DNA from: Alysiella filiformis
Lineage (GTDB): Bacteria; Pseudomonadota; Gammaproteobacteria; Burkholderiales; Neisseriaceae
Reading direction: 5' to 3'
Assembly: GCF_014054525.1 (NCBI RefSeq)
Contig: NZ_CP059564.1
Span: forward strand, 1,188,357-1,252,356
Length of the DNA stretch: 64,000 nucleotides
The notes under the pieces were generated by a model. That model searched no databases and was not told the DNA's origin. It saw only the letters and a list, made by a program, of their open reading frames with translations. The position numbers and the translations under genes were made by a program. Every line of letters starts with the position of its first letter. Within the stretch, counting starts at the first letter, position 1. This document shows positions 17,910-26,237 of the stretch, piece after piece.

Positions 17910-18032
17910 ATGAAAAAAGCATTGATTTTGACCCTGATGGCATTGGGTTTGGCTGCTTGTGCCGACACGCGCAGCCACGTTCACAGCGAAGCCACCACTT
18001 GGGAAAAAGTGCAATATCAAGAAGAGCAATGA
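17910..18032 (+). CDS. Very small lipoprotein (40 residues)
   Basis: The frame runs from the ATG at 17910 to the TGA at 18030-18032 and encodes MKKALILTLMALGLAACADT plus a 20-residue polar tail. The signal ends in LAAC. AAAGGAA lies at the proper distance before the start, 24 bases after the preceding lipoprotein gene. Unknown role. It is the fourth lipoprotein in this run. Confidence 0.75.
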   Translation: MKKALILTLMALGLAACADTRSHVHSEATTWEKVQYQEEQ

Positions 18033-18040
18033 TTTTTTGA

Positions 18041-18086
18041 TTCAGGCTGCCTGAAAACAGCATGGCGCATTTTCAGGCAGCCTGAA
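18041..18086. terminator. Inverted uptake-sequence pair before leuD
   Basis: CAGGCTGCCTGAAAA (18043-18057) pairs with TTTTCAGGCAGCCTG (18070-18084). It probably ends the small-lipoprotein transcript. Confidence 0.5.
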
Positions 18087-18108
18087 AAACATTTTTAGGA
18101 ACAACAAG

Positions 18109-18747
18109 ATGAAAGCCTTCACACAAATCACCGCCCTTGTCGCGCCACTTGACCGCAGCAATGTGGACACAGACGCGATTATCCCCAAACAATTTCTCAA
18201 ATCCATCAAACGCTCGGGCTTTGGTCCCAACGCTTTTGACGAATGGCGTTACCTAGACCACGGTGAACCCGGTATGGACAACAGCAAACGCCCACTCAAC
18301 CCCGATTTTTCGCTCAACCAACCACGTTATCAAGGCGCACAAATTTTGCTGACGCGCAAAAATTTCGGTTGCGGCTCATCACGCGAACACGCGCCTTGGG
18401 CTTTGGACGATTACGGTTTCCGTGCCGTGATTGCGCCCAGTTTTGCCGATATTTTCTTCAATAATTGCTACAAAAATGGCTTGTTACCCATTGTTTTAAC
18501 AGAAGAACAGGTGGAACAACTGTTTCAAGAAACCTTTGCCAACGAAGGTTATCAACTGACCATTGATTTGCAAAATCAAAGCCTGACCACCCCAAGTGGC
18601 GAAGTGTTCCATTTTGACATTACCGAACACCGAAAACATTGCTTGCTCAATGGTTTAGATGAAATTGGTTTGACTTTGCAACATGCCGATGAAATCAAAG
18701 CCTTTGAAGCACAACGAAAAGCCGCACAACCATGGTTGTTCAATTAA
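18109..18747 (+). CDS. leuD: 3-isopropylmalate dehydratase, small subunit
   Basis: Partner of LeuC in the second step of leucine synthesis; it forms the swivel domain. 212 residues. Landmarks are [19 protein letters not shown] at the N-terminus and the substrate-loop [15 protein letters not shown]. The ribosome site TTTAGGAACA precedes the ATG. It is cut off from leuC by five unrelated genes and from leuB by three, so it needs its own promoter. Confidence 0.97.
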   Translation: MKAFTQITALVAPLDRSNVDTDAIIPKQFLKSIKRSGFGPNAFDEWRYLDHGEPGMDNSKRPLNPDFSLNQPRYQGAQILLTRKNFGCGSSREHAPWALDDYGFRAVIAPSFADIFFNNCYKNGLLPIVLTEEQVEQLFQETFANEGYQLTIDLQNQSLTTPSGEVFHFDITEHRKHCLLNGLDEIGLTLQHADEIKAFEAQRKAAQPWLFN

Positions 18748-18837
18748 ATCAATAAAATAAAAGCGAAAAACAAAGGGTTTGATGCCCATTTGTGGCTCGC
18801 TTTTTTTGGTTTTCAGGCAGCCTGAAAGGAAAAATTG

Positions 18838-19443
18838 ATGTTGCCCCCACTTTCATCCGAAACCGCCAAAACAGTGGCAATGTTATCACAAGGTATTGAA
18901 AATCAAGAAATAATTGAATTTTTGCAACAGCAATATGCCGCACCCATGTACACGCTGGCTTGGTATCAAACGCAGGTGGTGCGCCAAACTTTGAAATGGC
19001 TGGAATATTCGTTTATGGTGATTGATATAATGATTATCCCGTTGATTTTATTGATGATAATGTTGAGTTTTGGGGTTTATGTGTTTGCGCCATTGCACCG
19101 ATTTCTTTTTCGCAAACCGCCCAAAAATTCGCGTTTACAATTTGATTTAAGCAAACGCGAAATCATGATTGTTCATGAAAATCAAAAAGTTGAGACCATT
19201 GAGTTGGGCGTGGTTTCTTCTTTGATGTACGAATATCGTCCCCTGTGTTTATCCAGAGATAATAAATTGATTTTGTTGAATGTTTACGATAAAAATGGCA
19301 AAGCCCACCTGATTTTGGAAATGGAAACCGCCACTTTATTCGGCAAAAGCGACCCCATTTTGCTCAAACAAATTGATGATTTATTCGGCAATTTGGCAAA
19401 GAAAATGGGGTTGAAAATATTTTTTGATAAAACAGGCATTTAA
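18838..19443 (+). CDS. Membrane protein of unknown function
   Basis: 201 residues from the ATG at 18838, preceded by AAAGGAAAA; a TTG one codon upstream is less likely. One long hydrophobic segment, about residues 57-84 (IDIMIIPLILLMIMLSFGVYVF), follows a soluble N-terminal helix. The C-terminal part after RKPPKNSR looks like a small mixed-strand domain. Not recognised. It sits between leuD and an aldo/keto reductase with uptake sequences on both sides. Confidence 0.65.
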   Translation: MLPPLSSETAKTVAMLSQGIENQEIIEFLQQQYAAPMYTLAWYQTQVVRQTLKWLEYSFMVIDIMIIPLILLMIMLSFGVYVFAPLHRFLFRKPPKNSRLQFDLSKREIMIVHENQKVETIELGVVSSLMYEYRPLCLSRDNKLILLNVYDKNGKAHLILEMETATLFGKSDPILLKQIDDLFGNLAKKMGLKIFFDKTGI

Positions 19444-19497
19444 TTGATTTTCAGGCAGCCTGAAAAACGATTTTTTAAAATAAAACAAGGAATCATC

Positions 19498-20397
19498 ATG
19501 CAAATCCAATTAAACGACACCCTAAATTTCAGCCGCATTATTCACGGCTATTGGCGCGCCCACGAATGGGGCTTGAATACCGAACAATACATTGATTTAA
19601 TTGAAAATGTGTTGAATTTGGGCATCACCACTTTTGACCACGCAGCCTGCTATGGCGGTTTTACCAACGAAACCGCGTTTGGCAAAGCATTGGCGGCAAA
19701 ACCCAGCTTGCGCGATAAAATGCAACTGGTCAGCAAATTTGGGATTCTCTTTCCCAATCAAACCTTTCCAGAGATGCGCCGCAAACATTACGACAATTCG
19801 CGCCAGCACATCATTTGGTCGGCAGAGCGTTCCGTGCGCGAATTGCAATGCGATTATTTGGACGTGTTGCTGGTTCATCGTCCGTCTCCGTGCGCCAATC
19901 CCGAAGAAATTGCGGCGGCATTTGACGATTTGCATTCACGCGGTTTGGTCAAACATTTTGGCGTGTCCAATTTTCCTGTAGGTAAAATCAAGATGTTGCA
20001 ATCGCATTTGGGGCAAAATTTGGTAACGAATCAAATTGAAATTTCGCCCATGTGCTTGACTTCGTTTGACAATGGCGATTTGGATTTTGCGCTGGAAAAA
20101 CGCATGAAACCCATGGCTTGGTCGCCTTTGGCGGGCGGCAAATTGTTTGACGGCAACGATGAACGCGCCCAACGCATTCAGGCTGCCTTGCGCGAAGTGG
20201 GCGAAAAATATGGCGAAAATCGTTTGGATACATTGGCTTATGCGTGGTTGCTCAACCACCCAGCGAAAATCATGCCGATTGTGGGGAGCGGTCAAATTGA
20301 GCGCATTCGCAATGCGGTGGACGCGCTGCGCCTGAATTTCAGCGAAGAAGATTGGATTCAGATTTACAGCGCGTCTGTGGGCAAACCTGTGCCGTGA
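19498..20397 (+). CDS. Aldo/keto reductase, YdhF type
   Basis: NADPH-dependent oxidoreductase of 299 residues with the TIM-barrel pattern. The catalytic region reads TTFDHAACYGGF near residue 45 (Asp and Tyr of the tetrad), the conserved HRPSPCANPEEIA region follows, and the cofactor phosphate loop is IVGSGQIERI near residue 260. The physiological substrate is unknown for this group. The start at 19498 follows AAGGAATC; an earlier start would include an uptake sequence. Confidence 0.9.
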   Translation: MQIQLNDTLNFSRIIHGYWRAHEWGLNTEQYIDLIENVLNLGITTFDHAACYGGFTNETAFGKALAAKPSLRDKMQLVSKFGILFPNQTFPEMRRKHYDNSRQHIIWSAERSVRELQCDYLDVLLVHRPSPCANPEEIAAAFDDLHSRGLVKHFGVSNFPVGKIKMLQSHLGQNLVTNQIEISPMCLTSFDNGDLDFALEKRMKPMAWSPLAGGKLFDGNDERAQRIQAALREVGEKYGENRLDTLAYAWLLNHPAKIMPIVGSGQIERIRNAVDALRLNFSEEDWIQIYSASVGKPVP

Positions 20398-20400
20398 GTT

Positions 20401-20536
20401 TTCAGGCTGTCTTTCAGTACGCGACAAAAAACATTTCCGTAGGTCGGGCATTCATGCCCGACATCAGAAATCATAGCACATCGTCGGGCATGAATGCCCG
20501 ACCTACAAAATGTCGTGTACTGAAAGGCAGCCTGAA
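20401..20536. repeat. Nested inverted repeat, family D, with uptake sequences
   Basis: An outer arm TTCAGGCTGTCTTTCAGTAC (plus GCGACA) faces its inverted copy ending in GGCAGCCTGAA at 20536. The inner pair (20439-20462 and 20483-20506) is a perfect 24-base inverted repeat built on GTCGGGCATGAATGCCCGAC. No coding content. It lies directly after the aldo/keto reductase and could also stop transcription. Confidence 0.8.
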
Positions 20537-20602
20537 AACACAAATCAGTCATTTTGCATTACAATGTAAAACATCTGCAATACATTTCAGGAGTATGTGA
20601 AT

Positions 20603-20833
20603 ATGGCAAACATCAATATTCGCGTTGATGATGATTTGAAAAAACAATCTTTTGCGGTGATTGAACGTTTTGGCATGACCCCTAGCCAAGCATTCAAAAT
20701 GTTTCTGACCCAAATCGCGCACACCAATACCATTCCTTTGTCGCTGGATTATCAAAACATCAATTACGAAGCCAATCCCACCACCATGCAAGCCATTGAA
20801 GATTATCGGAAAAATAAAAAATATGATGTATAG
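20603..20833 (+). CDS. RelB/DinJ-type antitoxin, orphan
   Basis: 76 residues starting with ANINIRVDDDLKKQSFAVIE, the ribbon-helix-helix DNA-binding start of the DinJ family, then GMTPSQAFKMFLTQIAH. The ATG at 20603 is nine bases past CAGGAG; a GTG two codons earlier is too close. Such antitoxins neutralise a YafQ-type ribosome-dependent RNase encoded just downstream. No such gene follows: the next 348 bases hold uptake sequences and a family B repeat. It may be a relic or may act on a toxin elsewhere. Confidence 0.85.
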   Translation: MANINIRVDDDLKKQSFAVIERFGMTPSQAFKMFLTQIAHTNTIPLSLDYQNINYEANPTTMQAIEDYRKNKKYDV

Positions 20834-20980
20834 CGTCAGCAATCATAAACATAAATGGATTAGCCACTATTTCAGGCTGCCTGAAAAGAATTGCGTCCAG
20901 CAAATGTATTTTTCAACTTTTCTTACACTACCCTACAAAAAATGAAATACTGCCTAAAATCGTTGATACTCAATCTACTT

Positions 20981-21076
20981 ACTCCCTCTCCTTTGGGAGA
21001 GGGCTGGGGAGAGGGAAAAATCGTTGAATATTGCCCGTTTTACCCTCTCCCTAACCCTCTCCCACAGGAGAGGGGA
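20981..21076. repeat. Paired palindromic repeat, family B
   Basis: CCCTCTCCTTTGGGAGAGGG and CCCTCTCCCACAGGAGAGGG flank an AT-rich spacer. This repeat and an uptake sequence fill the gap 20834-21181 before leuB; no gene seen there. Confidence 0.8.
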
Positions 21077-21181
21077 TAAATAGGTGGTAAGCAAAAAAGT
21101 ATCGCCTGCTTTCAAGCAATTTTTCAGAATTTTGTAGCGTACTGAAAACTTTTCTTAAACCAAAACAAAGGACAAAACAAA

Positions 21182-22252
21182 ATGACCAAACAAATCGCCA
21201 TCTTACGCGGAGACGGTATCGGACCCGAAATCATCGCCCAAGCCGTGCGCGTGTTGGACAAATTGATTGAACAAGGCTTGGACGTGGCATACGACTACGC
21301 GCCTTTGGGCGGCGAAGCCTACGACCAATACGGTGCGCCATACCCCGAATTCACGCAAAACCTGTGTCGCCAAGCAGACGCGGTATTGCTCGGCGCGGTC
21401 GGTTCGCCACAATACGATTTGTTGGAACGCCCATTGCGCCCCGAGCGCGGCTTGCTGGCGATTCGCAAAGATTTGAATTTGTTTGCCAATTTGCGCCCAG
21501 CCGTGTTGTACAAAGAATTGGCAAACGCCTCCACGCTCAAACCCGAAGTGGTGGCGGGTTTGGACGTGTTAATCGTGCGCGAATTGACGGGCGACATTTA
21601 TTTTGGCGAACCGCGTGGCATTCGTACGCTGGAAAATGGCGAACGCGAAGGTTTCAACACCATGAAATACAGCGAAAGCGAAATCCGCCGCATTGCCCAC
21701 GTTTCGTTTCAGGCAGCCCAAAAACGCAACAAAAAATTGTGCAGCGTGGACAAAGCCAATGTTTTGGAAACAACCGAATTGTGGAAAGAAATTTTCACAG
21801 AAGTTTCAAAAGATTACCCCGATGTGCAATTAAGCCATATGTATGTGGACAATGCCGCCATGCAGCTCGTGCGCGCGCCCAAGCAATTTGACGTGATTGC
21901 CACTGGCAATATCTTTGGCGACATTTTGAGTGACCAAGCGTCCATGCTGACGGGCTCCATCGGCATGTTGCCCTCCGCGTCTTTAAACGAAACGGGCAAG
22001 GGTTTGTATGAGCCATCGCACGGCTCTGCGCCCGATATTGCAGGGCAAAACAAAGCCAATCCTTTGGCGACCATTTTGTCGCTGGCGATGTTGGTGCGTT
22101 ACAGTTTGAATGACGAAAACCGCGCCAAACAAATTGAACATGCCGTGCAAAAAGTGTTGGAACAAGGTTTGCGTACCGCCGATATTTTTGAAGAAGGCAC
22201 GAAATTGGTGTCTTGTTCCGAAATGGGCGATGCGGTGATTGCGGCATTGTAA
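21182..22252 (+). CDS. leuB: 3-isopropylmalate dehydrogenase
   Basis: Oxidative decarboxylation of 3-isopropylmalate with NAD, third step of leucine synthesis. 356 residues. Motifs include [16 protein letters not shown] at the start, the substrate arginines in [29 protein letters not shown], and the NAD-site [15 protein letters not shown] ribosome site AAAGGACAAAA precedes the ATG. It is separated from leuD by 2.4 kb. Confidence 0.97.
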   Translation: MTKQIAILRGDGIGPEIIAQAVRVLDKLIEQGLDVAYDYAPLGGEAYDQYGAPYPEFTQNLCRQADAVLLGAVGSPQYDLLERPLRPERGLLAIRKDLNLFANLRPAVLYKELANASTLKPEVVAGLDVLIVRELTGDIYFGEPRGIRTLENGEREGFNTMKYSESEIRRIAHVSFQAAQKRNKKLCSVDKANVLETTELWKEIFTEVSKDYPDVQLSHMYVDNAAMQLVRAPKQFDVIATGNIFGDILSDQASMLTGSIGMLPSASLNETGKGLYEPSHGSAPDIAGQNKANPLATILSLAMLVRYSLNDENRAKQIEHAVQKVLEQGLRTADIFEEGTKLVSCSEMGDAVIAAL

Positions 22253-22269
22253 AATCAGCCAAATGGCAT

Positions 22270-22317
22270 TTCAGGCAGCCTGAACAGGGTAGGGCATACC
22301 ATTTCAGGCTGCCTGAA
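22270..22317. terminator. Inverted uptake-sequence pair after leuB
   Basis: TTCAGGCAGCCTGAA (22270-22284) and TTCAGGCTGCCTGAA (22303-22317) can pair. The remaining 230 bases to the next gene are AT-rich leader sequence in which I see no further feature. Confidence 0.5.
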
Positions 22318-22548
22318 ATCACATCACACACCATTTTGTTAAATTTTGTATCAAAATGCGCTGACTTCGTTTACAAAACAGCCATTTCAGATTAAGATAC
22401 AAGATTCAGCAATGGGCAATTTTAAAAATGCCAAAGTCCCATGATGGCACAAAATTAAAGCAAAAGTCGGCAAGTCAAGCGAGCTGATTGATGAGTCAAA
22501 ATCAAGGTTTTAATTTTTAATGTTTTGATTGATTAGGAATTTAATGAA

Positions 22549-24657
22549 ATGGCTACTACAAAAACACCAGAAATAAAATCACAAAGCACGTTTGCGCGCT
22601 ATCGTGGTTTGATTTTGTCTGTAACGGTTTTCTTGGTGCTGATTGCCGCTTTGATGGCGGTGTCGCTCAATTTGTCGTCCCAAATCGGTCGCAATAACCA
22701 AGAATTGACGGCAGTCAGCGAATTGCACCACGCATCGCACAACATGATGCAGAACTTGTTTAACTTGAAATTGAGTTATGGCGAAGACCCAAACAGTCCA
22801 CACATTGCCCACAGCTTGCAAATGCTGCGCGATGCCAGCACCATCATGACCACCAACATTGAAGCTTTGCGTAAAGGTGGTGTTGCCAAAACCGAAAATG
22901 GCGATTCAATTGAAGTGGGTTCATTGACCCAAGATGGCAATGCTGAACGCATGGAAAATTTAAGCAAAACATGGGGTTCATTGGCTGGTCAAATTGAAAA
23001 TTATTTGAAAGAAGCCACTTCGCCTACTGCCAATTCGTCCAATTTGGACTTGGCGGTTATGAATGCGCAAAACTCACATGATAAAATGAACGAAGACATT
23101 GAAACCACCATTGATGTGTTGAATGGCAAAATTGTTTCACGAACCAATACTTTGGGTTGGGTACAAGGTTTGGGTATTGCGGGTGCGGTGATTTACTTTG
23201 TGATTTTCGTATTCGTATTCTTGCGCCAATTGCTTGCATCTGACGCGAAAGCCGATGCAGCCCGCAATGAAACCGATGAGATTATGAACACCGTAAGTAC
23301 AGGTTTGTTCTTGTTGGACAAAGACTTGAACATCGGTTCACAATATTCCAAAGAATTGGAAAAATTGTTGGGACAACGTCAATTAGGCGGTCGCAACTTG
23401 GTGGAAGTGTTGGGTGCAATGATTTCGCAAGAAGATTTGAACACCACCCACAGTTTCATTGGTCAATTATACAATCCCCGTGTGAAAGAGCGTTTGATTG
23501 GCAGCTTGAACCCATTGACACGCCAAGCCATGATGGTGCCAGAAGGCAATACCAATGTGTTGCGTTATTTGGATTTTAAGTTCAACCGTGTGTATCATGG
23601 TAATGACATTTCGCGCGTATTGGTAAACGTTTCAGACGTTACCGATGCCGTGTTGCTGGAAAAGAAAATTGAAGATGAACGCGAACAAAATGACATGCAA
23701 CTGGAAATGTTGAGTACCATTTTGCGTTCTGACCGCGTGATGATTGACGATTTTGTGCGCAACACACAACGCCGCAATATGGCAATCAACAACGTATTGA
23801 AAGCCCCTGGTGAACGCCAAAATGAATTGCGTACCAAAGCCGAGCATGTGTTCCGTGAAGTACACAGCCTGAAAGGTGAGGCATCGGCATTGAGCTTATA
23901 TGGCTTTACCGTGATTGCGGAGAACATTGAAAGTGAATTGAAAAAAATTCAAGCCAACGCCACTTTGTCGGGCGAGAATTTCTTGGGTTTGGCGGTGCAT
24001 TTGGAAGAATTGATGAACTTGACCCAAACCATTGAAGATTTGGTAAGCCGTTTGGGCAGTGGTGGCAATGTGTCAGAAGGCAATCAAGCCAGTGCAGCGC
24101 GTCCTCATATTGCCGATTATTACAAACGTTTTGTGGGCGAAGTGGCTGAACGCAATAAGAAAATTGTGGATTTCAGCTATGTGGGCGTGAGCGAAATCAG
24201 CAATGAAACCATTCGCACCACCATCAATGAAGTGGCAGTACAATTATTGCGTAATGCGGTGGTACACGGTATTGAGCTGCCTGAAGAGCGTCAAAAAAAT
24301 CGCAAATTGGAAGCGGGTCATGTTCGCATGGAAGTTTTGGAATCGCCCGAGCAATTTGTGTTGAATTTGGAAGACGATGGTCATGGTATTGATTATGAAG
24401 CCATTCGTGCAAAAGCCGTTCGCTTGGGCAAATACACTGAAGCACAGGCTGCTGAATTGGGAACAAAAGAATTGCTGGCATTGATGTTCAGTTCAGGTTT
24501 CTCCACTTTGGAGCAATCCACGGGTGATGCGGGTCGTGGCGTAGGTTTGGACGTGATTAAAGACCGTGTGAATGCAATTGGCGGTAAAATCAATATTTCC
24601 ACTTCTTTGGGTTCTTACACACGCTTTACGTTTACCTTCCCCAAAAATGTGGCATAA
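22549..24657 (+). CDS. Membrane CheA-like histidine kinase
   Basis: 702 residues. One membrane helix lies at about 20-42 and one at 204-226, enclosing a mostly helical periplasmic sensor of about 160 residues. A PAS-like region (about 245-365) begins with TVSTGLFLLDKDLNI. A histidine-phosphotransfer segment reads EVHSLKGEASAL with the candidate phosphorylated His439. The ATPase domain has the N box LLRNAVVHGIE (Asn569), DDGHGID (609-615) and GRGVGLDVIKD (663-672), as in CheA. No P5/CheW-like domain is present. It is the first gene of a tight unit with a receiver and a CheX-like phosphatase. The signal and output are unknown. Confidence 0.85.
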   Translation: MATTKTPEIKSQSTFARYRGLILSVTVFLVLIAALMAVSLNLSSQIGRNNQELTAVSELHHASHNMMQNLFNLKLSYGEDPNSPHIAHSLQMLRDASTIMTTNIEALRKGGVAKTENGDSIEVGSLTQDGNAERMENLSKTWGSLAGQIENYLKEATSPTANSSNLDLAVMNAQNSHDKMNEDIETTIDVLNGKIVSRTNTLGWVQGLGIAGAVIYFVIFVFVFLRQLLASDAKADAARNETDEIMNTVSTGLFLLDKDLNIGSQYSKELEKLLGQRQLGGRNLVEVLGAMISQEDLNTTHSFIGQLYNPRVKERLIGSLNPLTRQAMMVPEGNTNVLRYLDFKFNRVYHGNDISRVLVNVSDVTDAVLLEKKIEDEREQNDMQLEMLSTILRSDRVMIDDFVRNTQRRNMAINNVLKAPGERQNELRTKAEHVFREVHSLKGEASALSLYGFTVIAENIESELKKIQANATLSGENFLGLAVHLEELMNLTQTIEDLVSRLGSGGNVSEGNQASAARPHIADYYKRFVGEVAERNKKIVDFSYVGVSEISNETIRTTINEVAVQLLRNAVVHGIELPEERQKNRKLEAGHVRMEVLESPEQFVLNLEDDGHGIDYEAIRAKAVRLGKYTEAQAAELGTKELLALMFSSGFSTLEQSTGDAGRGVGLDVIKDRVNAIGGKINISTSLGSYTRFTFTFPKNVA

Positions 24658-24676
24658 TCCAATTTAAGGAAAAACA

Positions 24677-25045
24677 ATGGCAAAAACAATTATGATTGTT
24701 GATGATTCGAATGTGATTCGCAACCGAATCACACGCGGGTCAAAAGAAATGGATTTTGTGGTTGTGGCAACGGCAACCAATGGCGCAGAAGCTTTGGAAT
24801 TGTATCGCCAACATCGCCCTGATTTGGTTACCATGGATTTGACCATGCCCAAAATGGACGGCTTGGAGTGCATTTCAGAAATCACTGCCATGGATGAAGA
24901 TGCCAATATTTTGGTTATTTCTGCTTTATCGGATAAAGCAACGGGCATTAAAGCATTGGAATACGGTGCGCGTGGTTTTATTTGCAAGCCCTTTACCGAT
25001 GAAGACCTTTTTCAAGCATTAATGGAAATGATGGAAAGTAATTAA
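24677..25045 (+). CDS. CheY-like single-domain response regulator
   Basis: 122 residues, receiver domain only. The acidic pocket is Asp9-Asp10, the phosphorylation site Asp54 lies in VTMDLTMPKMDGL, the switch serine is near 82 (LVISALSD), and Lys104 is in FICKPF. It starts 19 bases after the kinase gene behind AAGGAAAAAC and ends one base before the CheX-like gene. It most likely takes phosphate from the upstream kinase and signals by protein binding, since it has no DNA-binding domain. Confidence 0.93.
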   Translation: MAKTIMIVDDSNVIRNRITRGSKEMDFVVVATATNGAEALELYRQHRPDLVTMDLTMPKMDGLECISEITAMDEDANILVISALSDKATGIKALEYGARGFICKPFTDEDLFQALMEMMESN

Positions 25046-25046
25046 A

Positions 25047-25502
25047 ATGAAAGAAGAAAAGTTACAAGTATTCCTTGATGGCGTACAAAAATATTTCTAT
25101 CAAATGATGGACCCCGAAGAATTGGTGGTTGGAACGCCTTATTTGGTGGAAAACAGTGTGCCTTCTGCCAAGGATTTTACGGGTGTGATTGCCATTTCTG
25201 GCAAAAGCAAAGGTATTGTTTACTTTACTGCACCGCGTGAATTGTTGGAACGCCTGTTGGTTTTGATGGGCGAAAAGGATTTGAGTGAAGATTTCATGAT
25301 TGACTTGGTTGGCGAAGTGGCAAATACCATTGCGGGTAATGCGCGTAGCGAATTTGGCGAAGAATTTGAAATTTCTGTGCCGATTGTGTTGCGTGGTGCG
25401 CCTGATGAAATTTTGTTGCCACGCAAAGACCGCTCGTTTGTGATTCCGATTACTTGGAAAGCACGCAGCGCGGCAATCGTGATTTCTTTGCGTAAACCTT
25501 GA
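25047..25502 (+). CDS. CheX-like phosphatase
   Basis: 151 residues. The segment DLVGEVANTIAGNARSEFG contains the Glu90-x-x-Asn93 pair that defines the active site of the CheC/CheX/FliY group, which dephosphorylate CheY. Only one such motif is seen, as in CheX. It starts one base after the CheY-like stop codon, so the two are surely coexpressed. The inferred role is to switch off the neighbouring receiver. Confidence 0.85.
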   Translation: MKEEKLQVFLDGVQKYFYQMMDPEELVVGTPYLVENSVPSAKDFTGVIAISGKSKGIVYFTAPRELLERLLVLMGEKDLSEDFMIDLVGEVANTIAGNARSEFGEEFEISVPIVLRGAPDEILLPRKDRSFVIPITWKARSAAIVISLRKP

Positions 25503-25518
25503 TGGTGTGAAACGTTTA

Positions 25519-25546
25519 CAGGCAGCCTGAATTTTCAGGCTGCCTG
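25519..25546 (+). terminator. Uptake-sequence hairpin after the kinase operon
   Basis: CAGGCAGCCTGAA and TTCAGGCTGCCTG are separated by two bases only, giving a tight hairpin between the CheX-like gene and the lipoprotein gene. Confidence 0.55.
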
Positions 25547-25595
25547 AATGTGCTTGAAAAATAAGATTGATTTTTGGATTTGAGGAAAACAAGTG

Positions 25596-26174
25596 ATGAA
25601 AACCCAATTTTTAAGTTTAATCATCGGTAGCCTGATGTTGGCTGCCTGTAATGGTCAGCCCAGTGGGGGTGTGGCGGCAGCACCGCAAGCGTCTGCCCCA
25701 GCCGAGTCTGTGGCGGTGCAACCAGCAGAAACGGCTCCTGCTGAATTGAAAAGCAAGAATGGCAAAATTGCGATTGCCGTTTCGGGTGCTTTTGCCGATA
25801 AATTGGGTGATGCAACCATGCTGCCCGAAAACGTGCAAGCCGAAGAATTGCTTTTATTGCAACATGATACGGATAAAAACATCGGCATTTATGCGATTCA
25901 GGCTGGAGAAGTGGCTGATGGTAAAGCCTATTTGAACAAATTGGCGCAAGCCATCAAAAATGACGCGGCTTTGAAAAACAGCCAAGCGAATTTGACGGAA
26001 AATCAATTAACTTACCATTTTAGCCAAACCGATGAAAGTGGCGAAACGGCTTTGAATGAAAGTTGCTTGGTGGCGGTGCAAGATAAGCAGGTTTACAATG
26101 TGTGCGCGACCAGTGAAGACGCGGATTTGGCGGCATTGGACGAAATCATCAGCAAAGTACGCATTGAGCCGTAA
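25596..26174 (+). CDS. Lipoprotein of unknown function
   Basis: 192 residues from the ATG at 25596; GAGGAAAAC lies ahead and a GTG one codon upstream is an alternative. The signal ends in LAAC. An Ala/Pro-rich linker follows, then a compact domain with about five strands and two cysteines (ESCLVAVQD and NVCATSED) that could pair. Not recognised; its size and layout fit small neisserial surface lipoproteins with a cystatin-like or DcrB-like fold, but I cannot confirm this. It follows the signalling operon behind a hairpin. Confidence 0.7.
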   Translation: MKTQFLSLIIGSLMLAACNGQPSGGVAAAPQASAPAESVAVQPAETAPAELKSKNGKIAIAVSGAFADKLGDATMLPENVQAEELLLLQHDTDKNIGIYAIQAGEVADGKAYLNKLAQAIKNDAALKNSQANLTENQLTYHFSQTDESGETALNESCLVAVQDKQVYNVCATSEDADLAALDEIISKVRIEP

Positions 26175-26237
26175 TGGATTTTTTCAGGCAGTCTGAATCG
26201 TTTTTTCAGGCTGCCTGAATTGTATTTAGGGAAAAAT

